Source of the DNA: Lolium rigidum
Lineage: Eukaryota; Streptophyta; Magnoliopsida; Poales; Poaceae
Reading direction: 5' to 3'
NCBI RefSeq assembly: GCF_022539505.1
Contig: NC_061508.1
Location: forward strand, 341,385,484-341,449,483
Length of the DNA stretch: 64,000 nt
The translations under genes and the position numbers were made by a program. Below the pieces are notes generated by a model, which searched no databases, was not told where the DNA came from, and worked only from the letters and a program-made list of their open reading frames with translations. Below, piece after piece: positions 47,301-58,964 of the stretch. Each line of letters begins with the position of its first letter. Position 1 is the first letter of the stretch.

Positions 47301-50300
47301 GCTAGAGCTCCCCAGCTTCCTCTATCGAGCTCCATAGATCGCCCGCACCATCGATCCCGGTCCGCCGCCGCTCGGCCTTGCCGTCGGCAAGGTTCCGGCG
47401 ACCATTAGGGGGCGGCTCCACCACTCGTTGGTTCAGCGCAGCGCCCCGGTTCGAACCAGCATGCGCGGGCATCCGCGGGAGCCCTCTTGCGTCGCCGCCG
47501 TTCTCCACTGCCGCCGACGGTGAGCTCCCGTGCTGAGTCACTGATTTTGACTCGGTCAATGCCGCGTGGCAGCTGACAAGGCCAGGACCCCACCAGTCAT
47601 TGACTGTGGGTGTATTCTGGCCGGGTAGCTCTAGTTTTTCTTTCGTTTTAATTTAAATTCAATAATTACTGCAACTTTGCAAATTTATACAAAACCCATT
47701 ACAACTCAGAAAAATACAAATGAGATATCAAAATGATCCTAAAAATAAGATCTATCCAATAAAAATATAATATGAAATTTTTATTTTTAATAAAAATTTA
47801 ACTGATTTAAACTTAATAATTAAGCCTTTTCTTTTATTCTTAAATGAATTAAAATTCCATAATTAGGAAAACTTTTCAAAAATAAATAAAAACCAGTAAG
47901 TAAATAAAGAAAGCATGAAAACTAATTTTATTTATTTGTTATCTTATTAAATCCTTAATAGAGAAATTTTAAACCCTGATTAATAATTATCTTAATTATT
48001 AAATTCCTCTAAAATAATAAAATGCCAAATCCAATATTATTTTTATTTCAAAGTTATTAATAACTTCAACTTATTAATAAAGTTATTACCTTAATAACTA
48101 TATGGTAGATTAGGAAACCCTAATTACATGTTGAATACAGATTACAACCTCACCATCTCATATGAAACCCTAAAACCCTAACTCAATTATGAACCAAACC
48201 CTAACTCCAAGTATTTCTTGTGAACCTAAATTTGCTTCTAACCTAAACCCTAGGTTGGATCATGTGATCATGATATTTTCTTTCAAATCATAGAACCATA
48301 ATTAGCAACTAAAGACATATCCATGTCCACATAAAATGTAGAACCCTATCACTACTAAATTAGTATTCCATTTATACATACCCATCAAACCTAGATAATC
48401 AAATAGGGTCAAGTAAGTCTAAACCCTAATTCCTAGCATAAAGATTATCAACCTTACTAATACCTATTTAGCATCACACCAATGTGATGAACCTCATGAA
48501 CAACTATACCAACTCTTGAGCATTACCTAACCATATTCCACTAAACCCTACTAGTGTTGGATACTTATCCACCATCCTATTTAGGAGCCAATTATTCCTT
48601 ACTTAATAGAACCAACAGTAAAACCTAGACCACCTCAACCCTAATTGATATACTTCTTATTATTTTAGAAGTATGTTCTTCAAAAGTTATTCTTTTGAAG
48701 TAAATAAAGAATCATCATCAACCCTGCTTATAAGGACCTATAAACCCTAGCTAGCTATCACCAATAAGATGAACCAATCTTGATAGCAACCTTGTATGAA
48801 TAATTGCTTAGGATGCCTAGGCTTAACTCAACCTTACAAGCCCTTTGTGTTGATGAATCCAACATAGTTGGGATCCATCTAATACTTACTTCAGAGACCA
48901 ATTGAAACTATAGGAAACCATAGAACCCACAAACCCAATTGTCATACTTGTTCTTTATTAACGAACATGTTCTTCAAAAGTTATTCTTTTGAAGAATATA
49001 ATAAGTAATCATTAACCAGGCCATATAGCACTAAAGCTCGACAACCTGTTCTTTACATATTAACATTATGTCAATTATCATTCCTTGTGTGCTCAATTGA
49101 TTACTATGCTTTATTATATAACTTGTACATGATACTAAGTAATCAAACCTTAATAAGAACCTTGATTGTGAATCACTCTAAAAGTGCAACACACCCAAAA
49201 CTAATCATCACACCTCACTAATCCTAAATCATCGGGGTTAGGTCACGTTTAGAGCGATTGCATCTCATACTTATGCATTATTGCATCCTTGCCAATCTTT
49301 CAAACATCGTCCTTACCGGACGATGATGCTATTTCAGATTTGGAGTTATTGCGTATCGAAGACGTTGCCTGCATAATCTTGCAGTCAAGAAAGGCAAGTT
49401 CATCGCTTGCTCATGTCATTTGAGTATTTTTACCAAATTACTTGCAAAGTACTATGTTTATCACTATTGCATAAAAAAACCACTATTTTCATAACTATGA
49501 ATAACCATGGATTGTGTTGATATGGTGGAGGTTCCATTGCAAGGGTTTATATCCATCTAGGATTAAACAACACATGTCGTCCAGTGATTCTTGTGCCGTA
49601 ATACCCGTGTTAACCATAAGATCTGGAATGGGACGGAGTAGTCAAAAGTGTTTCCACCTCTCGTTCATCAACGGATGCTCATTACCGGGTGCACATGATC
49701 TCGAGAGACATGATGCAGGGGTGGGAACCCGTAGAAGTCCCAACGGGAATGAGGTCTATGATGGGTTGCAACTGCCGGCGTAGGAATGTATGGTAGAGCC
49801 GTGCATTGTCGTCGTGGTCGGGGCCCAGCCTTAATTGGCGTAAGTGAACCGGCGTGGACCCAGGGTCGGAGATTGCAACAAAGGGTGGGTGTTCGAGGTA
49901 GCGGAGGAATACGATTGACTAGGACCTTATACCGGGCCTCACACCAAAGGAAGTGTGGACGGGGAATATGCCCGGTTGGCACCAAGGTTATGATCTCTTA
50001 TGGGTAAAGCAACACACCTCTGCAGAGTGTAACGAACTGTGACCAGTCACTCCCTGTTCCGGGATATGGAACTCGCGAACGCGGCCGGAAAGGAACTCCA
50101 TGAAGTTCTAGTCAACCGGTGAAGGCTGACGGACATAGCTCTTCAGAATAAAAGCAACCTTTTGAAGAAATGATTACAAAAACCTGCATTGCCTATGACT
50201 TTCTGGTCTATGGCTGTAGCTAGTGCATTAAACACATTTTTCCTATAATGAACTTGTTGAGTACGCTCGTACTCATCCCACTCTTAAATCCCCTGCTTAG

Positions 50301-50766
50301 ATATGGAGGCATCGAAGGAGGATCTACAGTGCAACTCGAAGGCCGAGGAGTCAACAACTACTTCAAGAGACAGGACCATGTCAGGAGAGTCAGATACCAC
50401 ATTCAACAGGGAGAAAACCTAGATTAGCAATAGAAATGAACTAGCTTCCTAAACCTAGTTCCTATTTAGTTAGAATCTATTCTTAGCCTCTATAGCTAGT
50501 TAGATACTCTACAAGTAGAGTTCGTAATAGGATTAGACTACGAGTCGTTCTTCTGGAGTTTATTTGCAGTTTTACCTCATTGTAAAGTAGGAGGCTGTGA
50601 TAATCTTATGTAACAGAGTCTGTGTGTAATTCTATAGACATGCCTTGGACCCGCATATGTTTCTGTTGTACCACTCTGAGCGATGTAATGCTAGTGGAAC
50701 GGTGTTTCATTGGTGTTATGTCAGACTTGCATACTACACCATGCAGTGGTATGCTGGGTCACCACA
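44335..50766 (+). repeat. LARD 3' LTR (uninterrupted, 6,432 bp)
   Basis: This full copy serves as the reference for the split 5' LTR. It contains the GC-rich island 46,704-47,630 with TATAAATA at 46,993-47,000 and the conserved ORF at 47,118-47,408, AT-rich flanks, and the empty site of element B at 48,812-48,816. It ends GGGTCACCACA. Confidence 0.95.
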
Positions 50767-50771
50767 CTTAC
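50767..50771. repeat. Target-site duplication CTTAC, right copy of the LARD
   Basis: This is the exact partner of 26,298-26,302. Confidence 0.95.
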
Positions 50772-52807
50772 ATGGGCAAACAATCTTCTCCAAGGTTAAG
50801 CACTTGAATAGTATTTCTTCAAACCTACCGCTTGACAAATGTAAGATTCTAATTAAATACTGCTGACCAAATGTTTTATCCAAGTACTGAGTTTTATCTG
50901 TAGTTAAAATTTAAAATACCACTACTTGATTATGCAGGTGATAAGGACAATTCTAGCATCGATGAGAGAATCCGGCATGGCCGGTTCTTACTGTCTCCAT
51001 GTTTAATATTGTTCTATGCAGGCTTGCAGACTGTTGAATAAGATCTAGTAAATGCTTACAAGTTTTCCAACTCAGGAACCATCTCATTTTGTATACCTTT
51101 GGTTATTCTTCCGCTCAAAATGGTTCAAGGTGACGCTAATTCCTATCCACGCGCACTTATGCTGCAAGGTTCTCATAGCATGAAATTTCTAAGTCTGCTG
51201 CTCCAGTGCATCCACAATACAGTTAAGTTATAGTATGTTGAATTATTGTGAAAATAATATCGTCAACCTATGTTCTTCTCTCATGTTGGCTGTGTGTATT
51301 AATAATTAAAATATGGAGATACTATAATTATGTATACACAACAACTCCCAATTAATGTCCCACTGCAACGTGCGGGGTATCATCAAGTTCACATAGTAAA
51401 TTCAGCTCTTGAAACACAACTAATCCACCATAGTAAATTCATCCTTGATTCCTCAATATTTATAAAACATACTTTTCGTTTTGGAATTGAACATTCTCAA
51501 ATGTAAAACACACATTTAGACAGAGAGAAAAGGTATACTCTGGAGGCCGATCTAATTGCTCACCTTGTGCAGTAATCACACGTAGTATACTTCAGAAGCC
51601 AAACCAGTGGCTGCATCCATTGGTAAAGTCAAATATTCGAGGAGGGACTGAACATATAAGTATATGTTGCTCTAATCCATCATCAGAAATATTGTAGTTG
51701 TACCTAAAATTATAACACAGTAAAAAGTGTAAATCTCTCTCTGATAGTGACCTCCATAAAGAAGATAATTGTGGCACAGCGACAGTAGAAGGAGGGGATT
51801 TTGGGTACGAACATGAACTGGCGTTGCGAGCCATGCTAAATCTACGGTTGGCCACCTAGATAACCACCCGTGTATATAAGGGTGAAGGGACCTGCCGAGC
51901 GGTATCTCAACTTACCACAATCTCTCTCGTTCATTAAGTTTTTCAAAACTGAACATTCCATCTACCAGCATGAAAAATAATGGATTCCAGCTGAAAAACT
52001 GTCACTGATTAGTAACTGCTTCAATGTAATAATATACGAATTTCCCTAATGTATAAGCCTCATATAAGGGAATTAATTTTGAATCTTTGCAAAATATCCT
52101 TTGTTTTCAATCTTGGATAGAAGGAATCTTTTATATAATGTATATTAAGAACCTAAGAAGTTGGGTGCTAACGGGATAGAAAATTATTAGATAAATAAAT
52201 TGGAAGATCATACCTAAAGATCATCACATATTAATATAATCCAATTTAGGATGTCCATAACTACATCTTCAATGATCTGAAAACAAGATTGATTACATGC
52301 TTTGGTTAACACATATTGTTCAGTAGTACATGATATAGAAAAGCACATATGTATTCTACATATGCAAGTACATATAAGGAGAACAACTATTGTTGCAGAT
52401 TGTTGTACTTCCCACTGGTCAAAGTAAAACGAAATATATTAAAATAATACATGAAGGAAAATATTAGAGCTGAAAAGTCACCACCATGACAATGGTTAGA
52501 AAATAGTTCTCTGTAGTTCAGATGCAAGCTGTATGGATTAAAAAAAACTACGATTAGCACAAGATGCTTAGGACTGTTCTTGGGATGATACTTTGCAGGA
52601 ACAACTATATGTTGTATCTAAAACTACATAACAAACTTTTGAATTACTAATCAGGCAGTAAGCTTGTAGCTAACATTTTGAGAAGTGGCACGTGTATTGC
52701 ATAGTGCAATCCTATTTCCGTAAATGCAATCAGAAATATTATTAGGAATTATTGGCTGCTGGCTGAGATAGCAAACTAACCATCAATAGTGGTGAAGAAG
52801 AGCACCT
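50772..52807. other. Low-copy AT-rich DNA right of the LARD
   Basis: No gene is recognised. A Helitron-3'-end-like hairpin (CCCACTGCAACGTGCGGGG, about 51,359-51,377) is present but the expected CTAG terminus is altered. A plus-strand TATA-like GTATATAAGG lies near 51,871-51,880 with no ORF after it. The minus-strand frame 51,855-51,592 has no family match I know. Rejoining the LARD target site keeps a short frame open (about 60 codons), which is weak evidence of a disrupted exon. Confidence 0.4.
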
Positions 52808-52928
52808 GCTTCTTTCCATGAAATCAATAGTAATGCAGATACCTTGGTCATATGTTTCTTCCCTTGAAATCAATAGTAATGCAGATACCTTGTTCATATG
52901 CTTCTTCCCTTGAAATTAATAGTAATAG
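52808..52928. repeat. 46-bp tandem repeat, about 2.5 copies
   Basis: TGAAATCAATAGTAATGCAG begins at 52,819 and 52,865, and a diverged copy at 52,911; the 46-bp units also share ACCTTG.TCATATG and CTTCTTCCCT. Confidence 0.85.
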
Positions 52929-53351
52929 TAGACTGCAATATAATCGCTTGGGTGGATGGTTCTCATGTTTACCTGCAAAGAGAAGGGTAAATAATCAAAC
53001 CTTACCAATAAGATTTACCAAATGCAAAGCTAAACATATTGGGCCCTACATTAAAAATAGGAAACACCATGGACCAATTAATACGTATGCAACATGGTGC
53101 TGTTAATCATTCGCTGCCTTGAGAATGCACTATAATTTTAATGTATGCAAATAAGAACTTAAGCAACCTAGAAAATTCTGAGTTATGCTTTCATACAAAC
53201 ACAAATAGAAGATCATAATACAGGAGATAGTATCACATATAAATATTCATTTTTGCACCATGATAATCTTCAATAAGCACATGCGAAGTAATATTATTTT
53301 CTACACATCAGTATCATCACTAAGCGCAGAACAAACATCCATATGTAAATA
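52929..53351. other. AT-rich stretch without supported features
   Basis: I see no gene, RNA or transposon ends. The single open frame covering part of it (52,852-53,106) begins inside the tandem repeat and looks like chance. Confidence 0.5.
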
Positions 53352-53488
53352 CACATGAGTTTCTGAATTAGTGGAAACATGAGGAGTACAATAAATATTC
53401 CGTGGGACTGCAATTAACCAAAAAGATTCCACTAATTCAGAATATTTATTGTACTCCTCATGTTTCCACTAATTCAGAAACTCATGTG
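53352..53488. repeat. Perfect 49-bp inverted repeat (39-nt spacer)
   Basis: The left arm 53,352-53,400 is the exact reverse complement of 53,440-53,488, and the spacer is 53,401-53,439. The arm starts CACATGAGTTTCTGAATTAG. Perfect identity implies a recent origin or an assembly foldback. Confidence 0.9.
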
Positions 53489-53519
53489 CAGGTACCGCAA
53501 CCATCCATCCGGCCAACGG
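53486..53519. repeat. 34-bp exact copy of 25,433-25,466
   Basis: The block beginning GTGCAGGTACCGCAACC is identical at both places, in the same orientation, 28 kb apart. It directly abuts the right arm of the 49-bp inverted repeat and is followed by unrelated sequence. Confidence 0.85.
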
Positions 53520-53557
53520 AAACATGATTTCAGAGAGATAGTGTCAGTACTCCACTA

Positions 53558-53708
53558 AGGAGATAGTGTCAGTACTCCAGACTTCAGCATCAGCTGCCTA
53601 TATGTACACATCATTTCAGAGAGACGCAGCCACCGGCACCTGTGTGGAGAATCATAGTCACTGGTACAACGACTGATGCTGAAGTCTGGAGTACTGACAC
53701 TATCTCCT
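53558..53708. repeat. Perfect 36-bp inverted repeat (79-nt loop)
   Basis: The left arm 53,558-53,593 is the exact reverse complement of 53,673-53,708. Part of the arm (GAGATAGTGTCAGTACTCCA) also occurs as a direct repeat just upstream at about 53,535-53,554. If transcribed, it would form a strong hairpin. Confidence 0.9.
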
Positions 53709-55773
53709 GCAGCTACAGCCCTCACAATAGACCCTCCACGGCATCTGCACACGGGGCGACCTGCGAAAGGCACATATAGGCAGATGAGCCCAATGGACGC
53801 AAACCCATCACAAGAAATGTTTCTTTTGCCTAGCTGTAGTGTTTTGGCATTCTCTGAACTGCAACAAAGGATGTGCTTTCCTTGAACTAGGAATCTTACA
53901 ACAGCCCCACCCTGCTCTTCCTATGAACCACTGTTCTTCCTCTTACACAAAATCAAATATGTAGGTATAGAAGGAGGAGAGCAAATGTGGAGATGTACCT
54001 TGTTGCCTTGGTGGTGCTTGGCGGGGAGGGAGACATGATGGCCCTATATATAGATAAAGGTCAAACTTATTCTTCACAATGGTCCTCGGCATAGATAAAA
54101 GTCAATGCTAGGGAGGCAAGGACTTAAGAATCAATCGTCCGTGCCGTGTAGTATACCAGTTCATATACAATAGCTAAGAAGAGACCATATGCTTCAGCAA
54201 GTTACCTAGGATAGTACGTTCCCACATGTTCTAGGTGTTGAAGGACTTGCTTTTGATCATCACAACAGACACAGCTAGTGCCATCACAACACAACTAATC
54301 ACCACAAAACGAAACCAGGACCAGTTGTATATAGAGAGAAGGCAAAGATTAAATAAGCTTTAGGTGCTTGCAGGTTAGATATAAGATGTTATATCGCAAG
54401 GAAAACTTAGTAATTTGTAGGTTTAAATAAGAAGTAGTATAAAAAACTATCAACTCTTTTACAGGTTGATCACTAATCAGAGGCTCCATTCGTTATGTGA
54501 AAGCAGCAGGCATGCAGCTGTTACTCAGCAACTCAGTGAAAATCTCCTCTACTCAAAACCAAAAAAGACACCTTGTGTAGGCATATATATATGGATGTGC
54601 ACGAACATACAAGATTTGGGGGATTAAAAGAGAGAGGGGGAGGAGGAGGAGACAAATCATGAGGAAGAGAAGATCTTGGGCACCTGTGTTCCAAGTGAGC
54701 CTGGCCGTGGCAGTCCCCTGCCGTTGCTTGCCTCCATAGGAGGCTGATAAGTGAGTTTGGAAGCGATGACGACCCGTTTTGTTGCTGCTTGCCAGCGTCT
54801 ATCGTGGGCGACCTCGATCCCCTTTGTGCCGCCTCGATAGCCGGCGGCCTCGGTGAGTCCTGGCGCTACTGGGCCCTCGCCCCGGCACCTCTTCCTCCTC
54901 CTCTGCTGATTCTTTGGCGTGGAAACCCCTAAATTGAAGCCCCACGATGAACCCTAGGCGCGAGTGTGGCGCAGGGTGGAGGATGGTGATGATCTAGCCA
55001 ACTCGTGTGGGCGTGGCGCGGCGCCGAACTGCTGCTTCGGCCAGGCATCCTCCGAGAGAGAGAGGGAAGGCACAAAACGGCGCCATCTTGGTGGAGAGAG
55101 CCGGCGGCGGCTCGAGAGGGGAGAGGAGGGATAGGTGAGATGCGAGAGGGGGCTGGGTGGGGCGATGCGAGAGGAGGGATTGGTGGAGGAGGTGAGATGC
55201 GGGAGTGGACCTACTTTTTCCCTCAGCTGACTCAACCACGAAGTGACACGTGGCCCAACTGGTGGAAGAGAAGCCAAGCGAACGCCCAGCCAGTGCGTGC
55301 CAAGTTGCCTGCGTGGATGCGCTGCGAGGCCCCCGTTGGGGGCATCTATTATAGGTTAGATTCTCCTGCTGACACTCTCGTACTCTACCCCGCGTCTGGC
55401 CAGTTTCTTGGGTTGCCTGGGCCAGCGCCGTCGTGGCGTCGTGGCAAACGCCATCGTGGGCTGGCGAGCCGCACGATGCTATGGATGGCAGGTTCCTCCG
55501 GCTTGTGAATTTCTTAATTGTTAATACAAAAACCATTGACTTGTGGGATCTGTCTAATTTTATCTGGTATAAGTTTTGCAAAACTGTTGTTGCCAGTTGT
55601 CTAAATCGCACTATTTTTTTCTTTGTGAAACGTCATGGTCAGCGTCATAACTGCTAGGTTTGTCAAGTGGCAGGGCTGAAGGATTCTGTCGTGCGTGCTC
55701 CCTCATCAGAATTAAAAATAGCAGTTGTGCGTGTGCAGTGCACCATGTGCACCTCCCAAGAATCGGTTCCCCC
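53709..55773. other. Low-copy region with a possible minus-strand transcript
   Basis: No protein family is recognised. On the minus strand there is a TATA-like CTATATATAGG near 54,056-54,046 followed by a donor-like CAACAAG/GTACATC at about 54,003-53,990, and another donor-like ACACAG/GTGCCC near 54,688-54,680. 54.9-55.5 kb is GC-rich with overlapping frames on both strands that look like promoter or CpG-island noise. A non-coding transcript is possible but unproven. Confidence 0.3.
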
Positions 55774-55780
55774 TATATAA
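55774..55780 (+). promoter_or_regulatory. TATA box of the 97-residue ORF
   Basis: TATATAA in the context CCCCTATATAAGTGC, 90 bases before the start codon. The expected transcript start is about 55,805. Confidence 0.65.
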
Positions 55781-55869
55781 GTGCTCAGGTACACTTTGAC
55801 AAGCACGAACCAGAACACGGCTACAAGGTACGATAAGAGCTTCACAAGCTTCGATAGGCGCGATATATT

Positions 55870-56163
55870 ATGGCTTATGAAGCTCGGCAAGTTCTCGGTG
55901 GTGAAGCCGGCGTTGTTCAGATGCGGCAGTTCTTCCTCGATGCTGGCCGTGTCTCCGTGCTAGGAGGATGGGCCGTCGTCACCTACTCATTTGGCAACCC
56001 TGTCGCGGACGCCACAATCGTCTTCCTCGGCTTCGCGCTCCTTCTCCTGGGCGTCCTCCTGCTGACACTCTCGCCCGCGGCGAGCCAGTTCCCTTGGGTA
56101 GCCCGGCTCGGCGCCGTCGTGGCAAACGCCGTCCTGAACGATCTCTTCGAGCCAGGGAACTAA
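55870..56163 (+). CDS. Small predicted membrane protein, 97 residues, unknown family
   Basis: An intact frame starts MAYEARQVLGGEAGVVQMRQ and ends LNDLFEPGN with TAA. Residues about 46-70 (ADATIVFLGFALLLLGVLLL) form one clear membrane segment; residues 27-43 are a weaker hydrophobic stretch. There is no signal-peptide-like N-terminus. GC content and third-base choice rise sharply here compared with flanking DNA, a sign of real grass coding sequence. A TATA box at suitable distance and a 3' region with TGTAATGCTC support a single-exon gene. I do not recognise the family. It lies 360 bp upstream of the ubiquitin pseudogene in the same orientation. Confidence 0.6.
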   Translation: MAYEARQVLGGEAGVVQMRQFFLDAGRVSVLGGWAVVTYSFGNPVADATIVFLGFALLLLGVLLLTLSPAASQFPWVARLGAVVANAVLNDLFEPGN

Positions 56164-56522
56164 CTATGTTGCGGAAACATGTGCGAGGTCGCTAGCAGTG
56201 GGTGATCGACCATAATAATACAGGATAGCTCCTCTATTCGTGAGAATGTAATGCTCTGTTAGACGGTTAGTCTGTTTCAGTCTGTCTGTACTCGCGTCCA
56301 CGAGCATTGCCCAGTGACATGCTGCATGCAATCAATTTTTTGTTGTAAATGTATTGTCGCTGTTTCCTTGTGTTGTACTATGGGTGAAATTGATGTTGCA
56401 CCTTGTGAGTATCAGATATTGCTCAAGCAGTTTATGAAAGTACTGAATTTCTCCTCCGCAACCACGCCCCGGTATACTTAAGTTGGGCTGCACCATGGGC
56501 CAGGGCGCAAGCTCACAGAACG
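56164..56522 (+). other. 3' region of the 97-residue ORF and spacer
   Basis: This is a probable 3' untranslated region for the first 150-200 bases; the remainder shows nothing recognisable until the ubiquitin fragment. Confidence 0.4.
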
Positions 56523-56810
56523 CAGATTCAAGACAAGGAAGGCATCCCACCGGACCAGCAGTGTCTGATCTTTGCCGGCAAGCAGCTTGAGGATGGCAGC
56601 ACCCTTTTACCCATACAACATCCAGAAGGAGTCCACCCTCCGTGGTGGCTAGTGATCTTACTAGGATGATTGATTTATGATTCTGATATACACACCCGAT
56701 AGCTGTCTGTTGAAGTCGCCGTCTGGTAATTTGCGAGACAGTGTCGTGTGTTTGTCAATGTGTCAGGCCAGTGTCGTTACAGTTTGTGCGAACATCTATA
56801 AGTGGGACTG
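56523..56810 (+). pseudogene. Truncated ubiquitin pseudogene with 3' UTR
   Basis: Homology starts abruptly at ubiquitin residue 29-30 ([12 protein letters not shown]) and runs to the stop region. There is a Cys for the Arg of QQRLIF, a Ser for the Arg of EDGRTL, a frameshift after STL, and a deletion covering the HLVLRL codons. Similarity continues into the 3' untranslated region of the intact gene (24,047-24,150). The first 28 codons and the leader intron are absent. It is a DNA-level partial duplicate of a ubiquitin gene, in the same orientation as the intact copy 32 kb away. Confidence 0.9.
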
Positions 56811-56921
56811 GATTTTTATTATGTAATTGTGGTTAGCCAAAATCTTGCCTGATTGTGGATGCTTTTTTGTTCAGTCATTCTCTCTAGCACATATGATTTT
56901 TGAGATGGCCACATGCTTTTC

Positions 56922-57037
56922 TACTCCATCGGTTTTTATTTAATTCGTTTTTTAGGCTTAATTAGTTAAAGTTAAACTTTACAAATTTTTACTATGACCA
57001 AATCTAGAACACAAATTAATTGTGAATGGAGGGAGTA
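56922..57037. mobile_element. Stowaway-like MITE (116 bp)
   Basis: The ends TACTCCATCGGTTTTTATTT and TGTGAATGGAGGGAGTA are imperfect inverted repeats of the TACTCCCTCCGT type flanked by TA, with an AT-rich interior. This fits Stowaway MITEs common near grass genes. Confidence 0.75.
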
Positions 57038-58947
57038 TAATGCATTTTCAGGTGTGGCGAGACTCATCATAGAGAAGAGAACATTCTAAGCCTCAATTAT
57101 ACCTTAGCTCCAAATACTCAAATTTCTTCCAGTTTGATCAGTATGTGAAAGTTCTACATACTGTCACAAACAACTTCAAAATTTTCCGAGAATGGGTATA
57201 CAATTGTTGTCTATAGAACGAGCATCTCTAGCCGCGTCCTCCAAAGGGTTTTGGGGCGCGCTGGACATTTAACCGCTCTCAGTTGCGAGCCCTAAAGCCC
57301 TGTTTCATCTGGCGTGGTCAAATACGTTGTCCGGCATCCCGATCCAATCCGTGCGCGATGGCCGCTAGCAACACGTGTGTCTATGTCTTGCCGTTCAGGC
57401 TGACGTGGGCAGGCGGGCTGATTAGATCGCAATCTATCAATTTTAATGGAGACGGGCAAAAACCTTTGAGAGAGCATAATGATCAGGACAGGGGATCAGA
57501 TCGAGGCTTGCACAACTGGAGCTGCTTAGATCGCTTGATCGGGAGAAGTATGATGTGCTATTGGTAACTGAATCAGTTTGTGCTTTTTTTGGTCCACAAG
57601 CTTTCGAGAAGCGGGACTAGGTCTTACGGAATTTGCTGGGAAACAGGGAGATGTATTGGTGCAGGCCTGAGGCGGCACCGAGATTTTGGGGCCTCAAATA
57701 TTTGGGGCCCTGTGCGGTCACCCAGCTCGCACGGTCCTATCGATGGGCCTGGTTAGATGTTTGGCAAAAAAGTAGTAAACATATGGTGCTATTGTGGAAA
57801 AAATCTTAGAGTTGGTGAGGGGAGGGGGGGGGGGGCAATGGCCTCCCATGTAGGAGAGATTATAAAATGTATATGCTCTTTACTTACAATAGGTTCCAAC
57901 TAGGTAAGTGACTAGTGGGTATTTAAAAGAATTAAGAATGAACAACAATATAGTACATTTCACAGTTGCAAAACTAATGAATGACTTACCGTACTTAGGT
58001 GCATCGCATGGCTTCCTGCGTAGTGGAGATTCTCGAGTTGTATGTAGACTATTGGCTTAACACAAACACCAAAACACACATTAGAGCAATGGTCATAAAT
58101 TCTTATAACAAGGTTGTACAATATGATAATCCATGTGAAACATCTCTCCTATCCACAATTGATGCGGGGAACTACTCCGTAACAACTCGGACGGTTTGGC
58201 GCATCTAATTATGTTGTATATTAATGATAAGAAAGTTAAACACATCAACTAGCATGTCAATATTACCATGCAGTCAGTGTGCTAAGCAATCTCAAAGGAA
58301 TATCAACAACTAACATGTTAATATTGGGGATCTCCTTTTACCTCTACAACATGAACGTTCTTGGAGGAGATTCTACATTTGTGATTTACACAATTTACTT
58401 GAATTGTCATGTATAAATGTCAGCCAATGGCTTGCAAAAAATCTATCGCTTATCTTGCAATTGTTTAAAAATGGTAAGGCATAATCATAATGATTTGCAT
58501 AGTTTCATTTATTGGTTCAAAATGACCAATGATGCCCTCTTTGGAGTACATGTGGGTTGGGTCCACTTACATACCCTAAATATCAATATTGATCTCCGAA
58601 AACATTTAGGAAGAAGTGGATGCCTTCTGAGACATGCAATGTCACACATATTAACTTAATTATTTCCATTAAAACAATAAAAGCATAGGTTGATGCTTGT
58701 TTATCTATACCACATTAATTTTGTTTTTTCATCTTTTGTATCTAGTTTTTGATATCTTACCATGATTTAATTCAATATGTAAAATGCTAAACTTTACCGG
58801 CTGGGCGTTGGGGACATAGGCCACTAGAAGACCCAAGAGGGGATGCCAAACTTGACTTGAACCACAAATCCGGTGGTGGCAGCCTATTCCACACAAAAAA
58901 TACTTCCGGGGCTACTTCCTCAGGTGTCCAACATGGCTGTTGGTCAA
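57038..58947. other. Intergenic DNA with transposon debris
   Basis: No gene is supported. The stretch 57,215-57,420 (GAGCATCTCTAGCCGCGTCC then GC-rich sequence) and 57,690-57,740 (TTTGGGGCCCTGTGCGGTCA) resemble eroded DNA-transposon ends common in grasses, without visible partners. A run of G (about 57,824-57,836) and AT-rich low-copy sequence make up the rest. Confidence 0.4.
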
Positions 58948-58964
58948 CAATGAGAAGATAACTT
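58948..58964. repeat. 17-bp target-site duplication of the SINE, left copy
   Basis: CAATGAGAAGATAACTT is repeated at 59,258-59,274. Confidence 0.9.

Larger units (their letters stand above)
26303..50766 (+). mobile_element. LARD: non-coding gypsy-derived element with giant (6.4-kb) LTRs
   Basis: Two LTRs of about 6.4 kb start TGTAATATCCCAGG and end GGGTCACCACA. They flank an internal domain of only 2.8 kb without coding capacity. There is a Met-tRNA primer site after the left LTR, a polypurine tract before the right LTR and a perfect CTTAC duplication. The architecture (huge LTRs, conserved non-coding interior) is that of large retrotransposon derivatives such as barley Sukkula; family identity is not established here. 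Without nested element B it is about 15.7 kb. By eye the LTRs differ at roughly 1% or fewer positions, so it is fairly young. Confidence 0.93.

Noticed and set aside
51355..51392. Helitron 3' terminus
   Set aside because: The hairpin CCCACTGCAACGTGCGGGG looks right, but the CTAG end is altered and no 5' TC end was found; kept only as a remark.
54954..55611. Minus-strand 107- and 205-codon frames and the plus-strand 167-codon frame in the GC-rich block
   Set aside because: They overlap each other, are Arg/Pro/Ser/Gly-rich without domains, and look like a CpG-rich promoter region.
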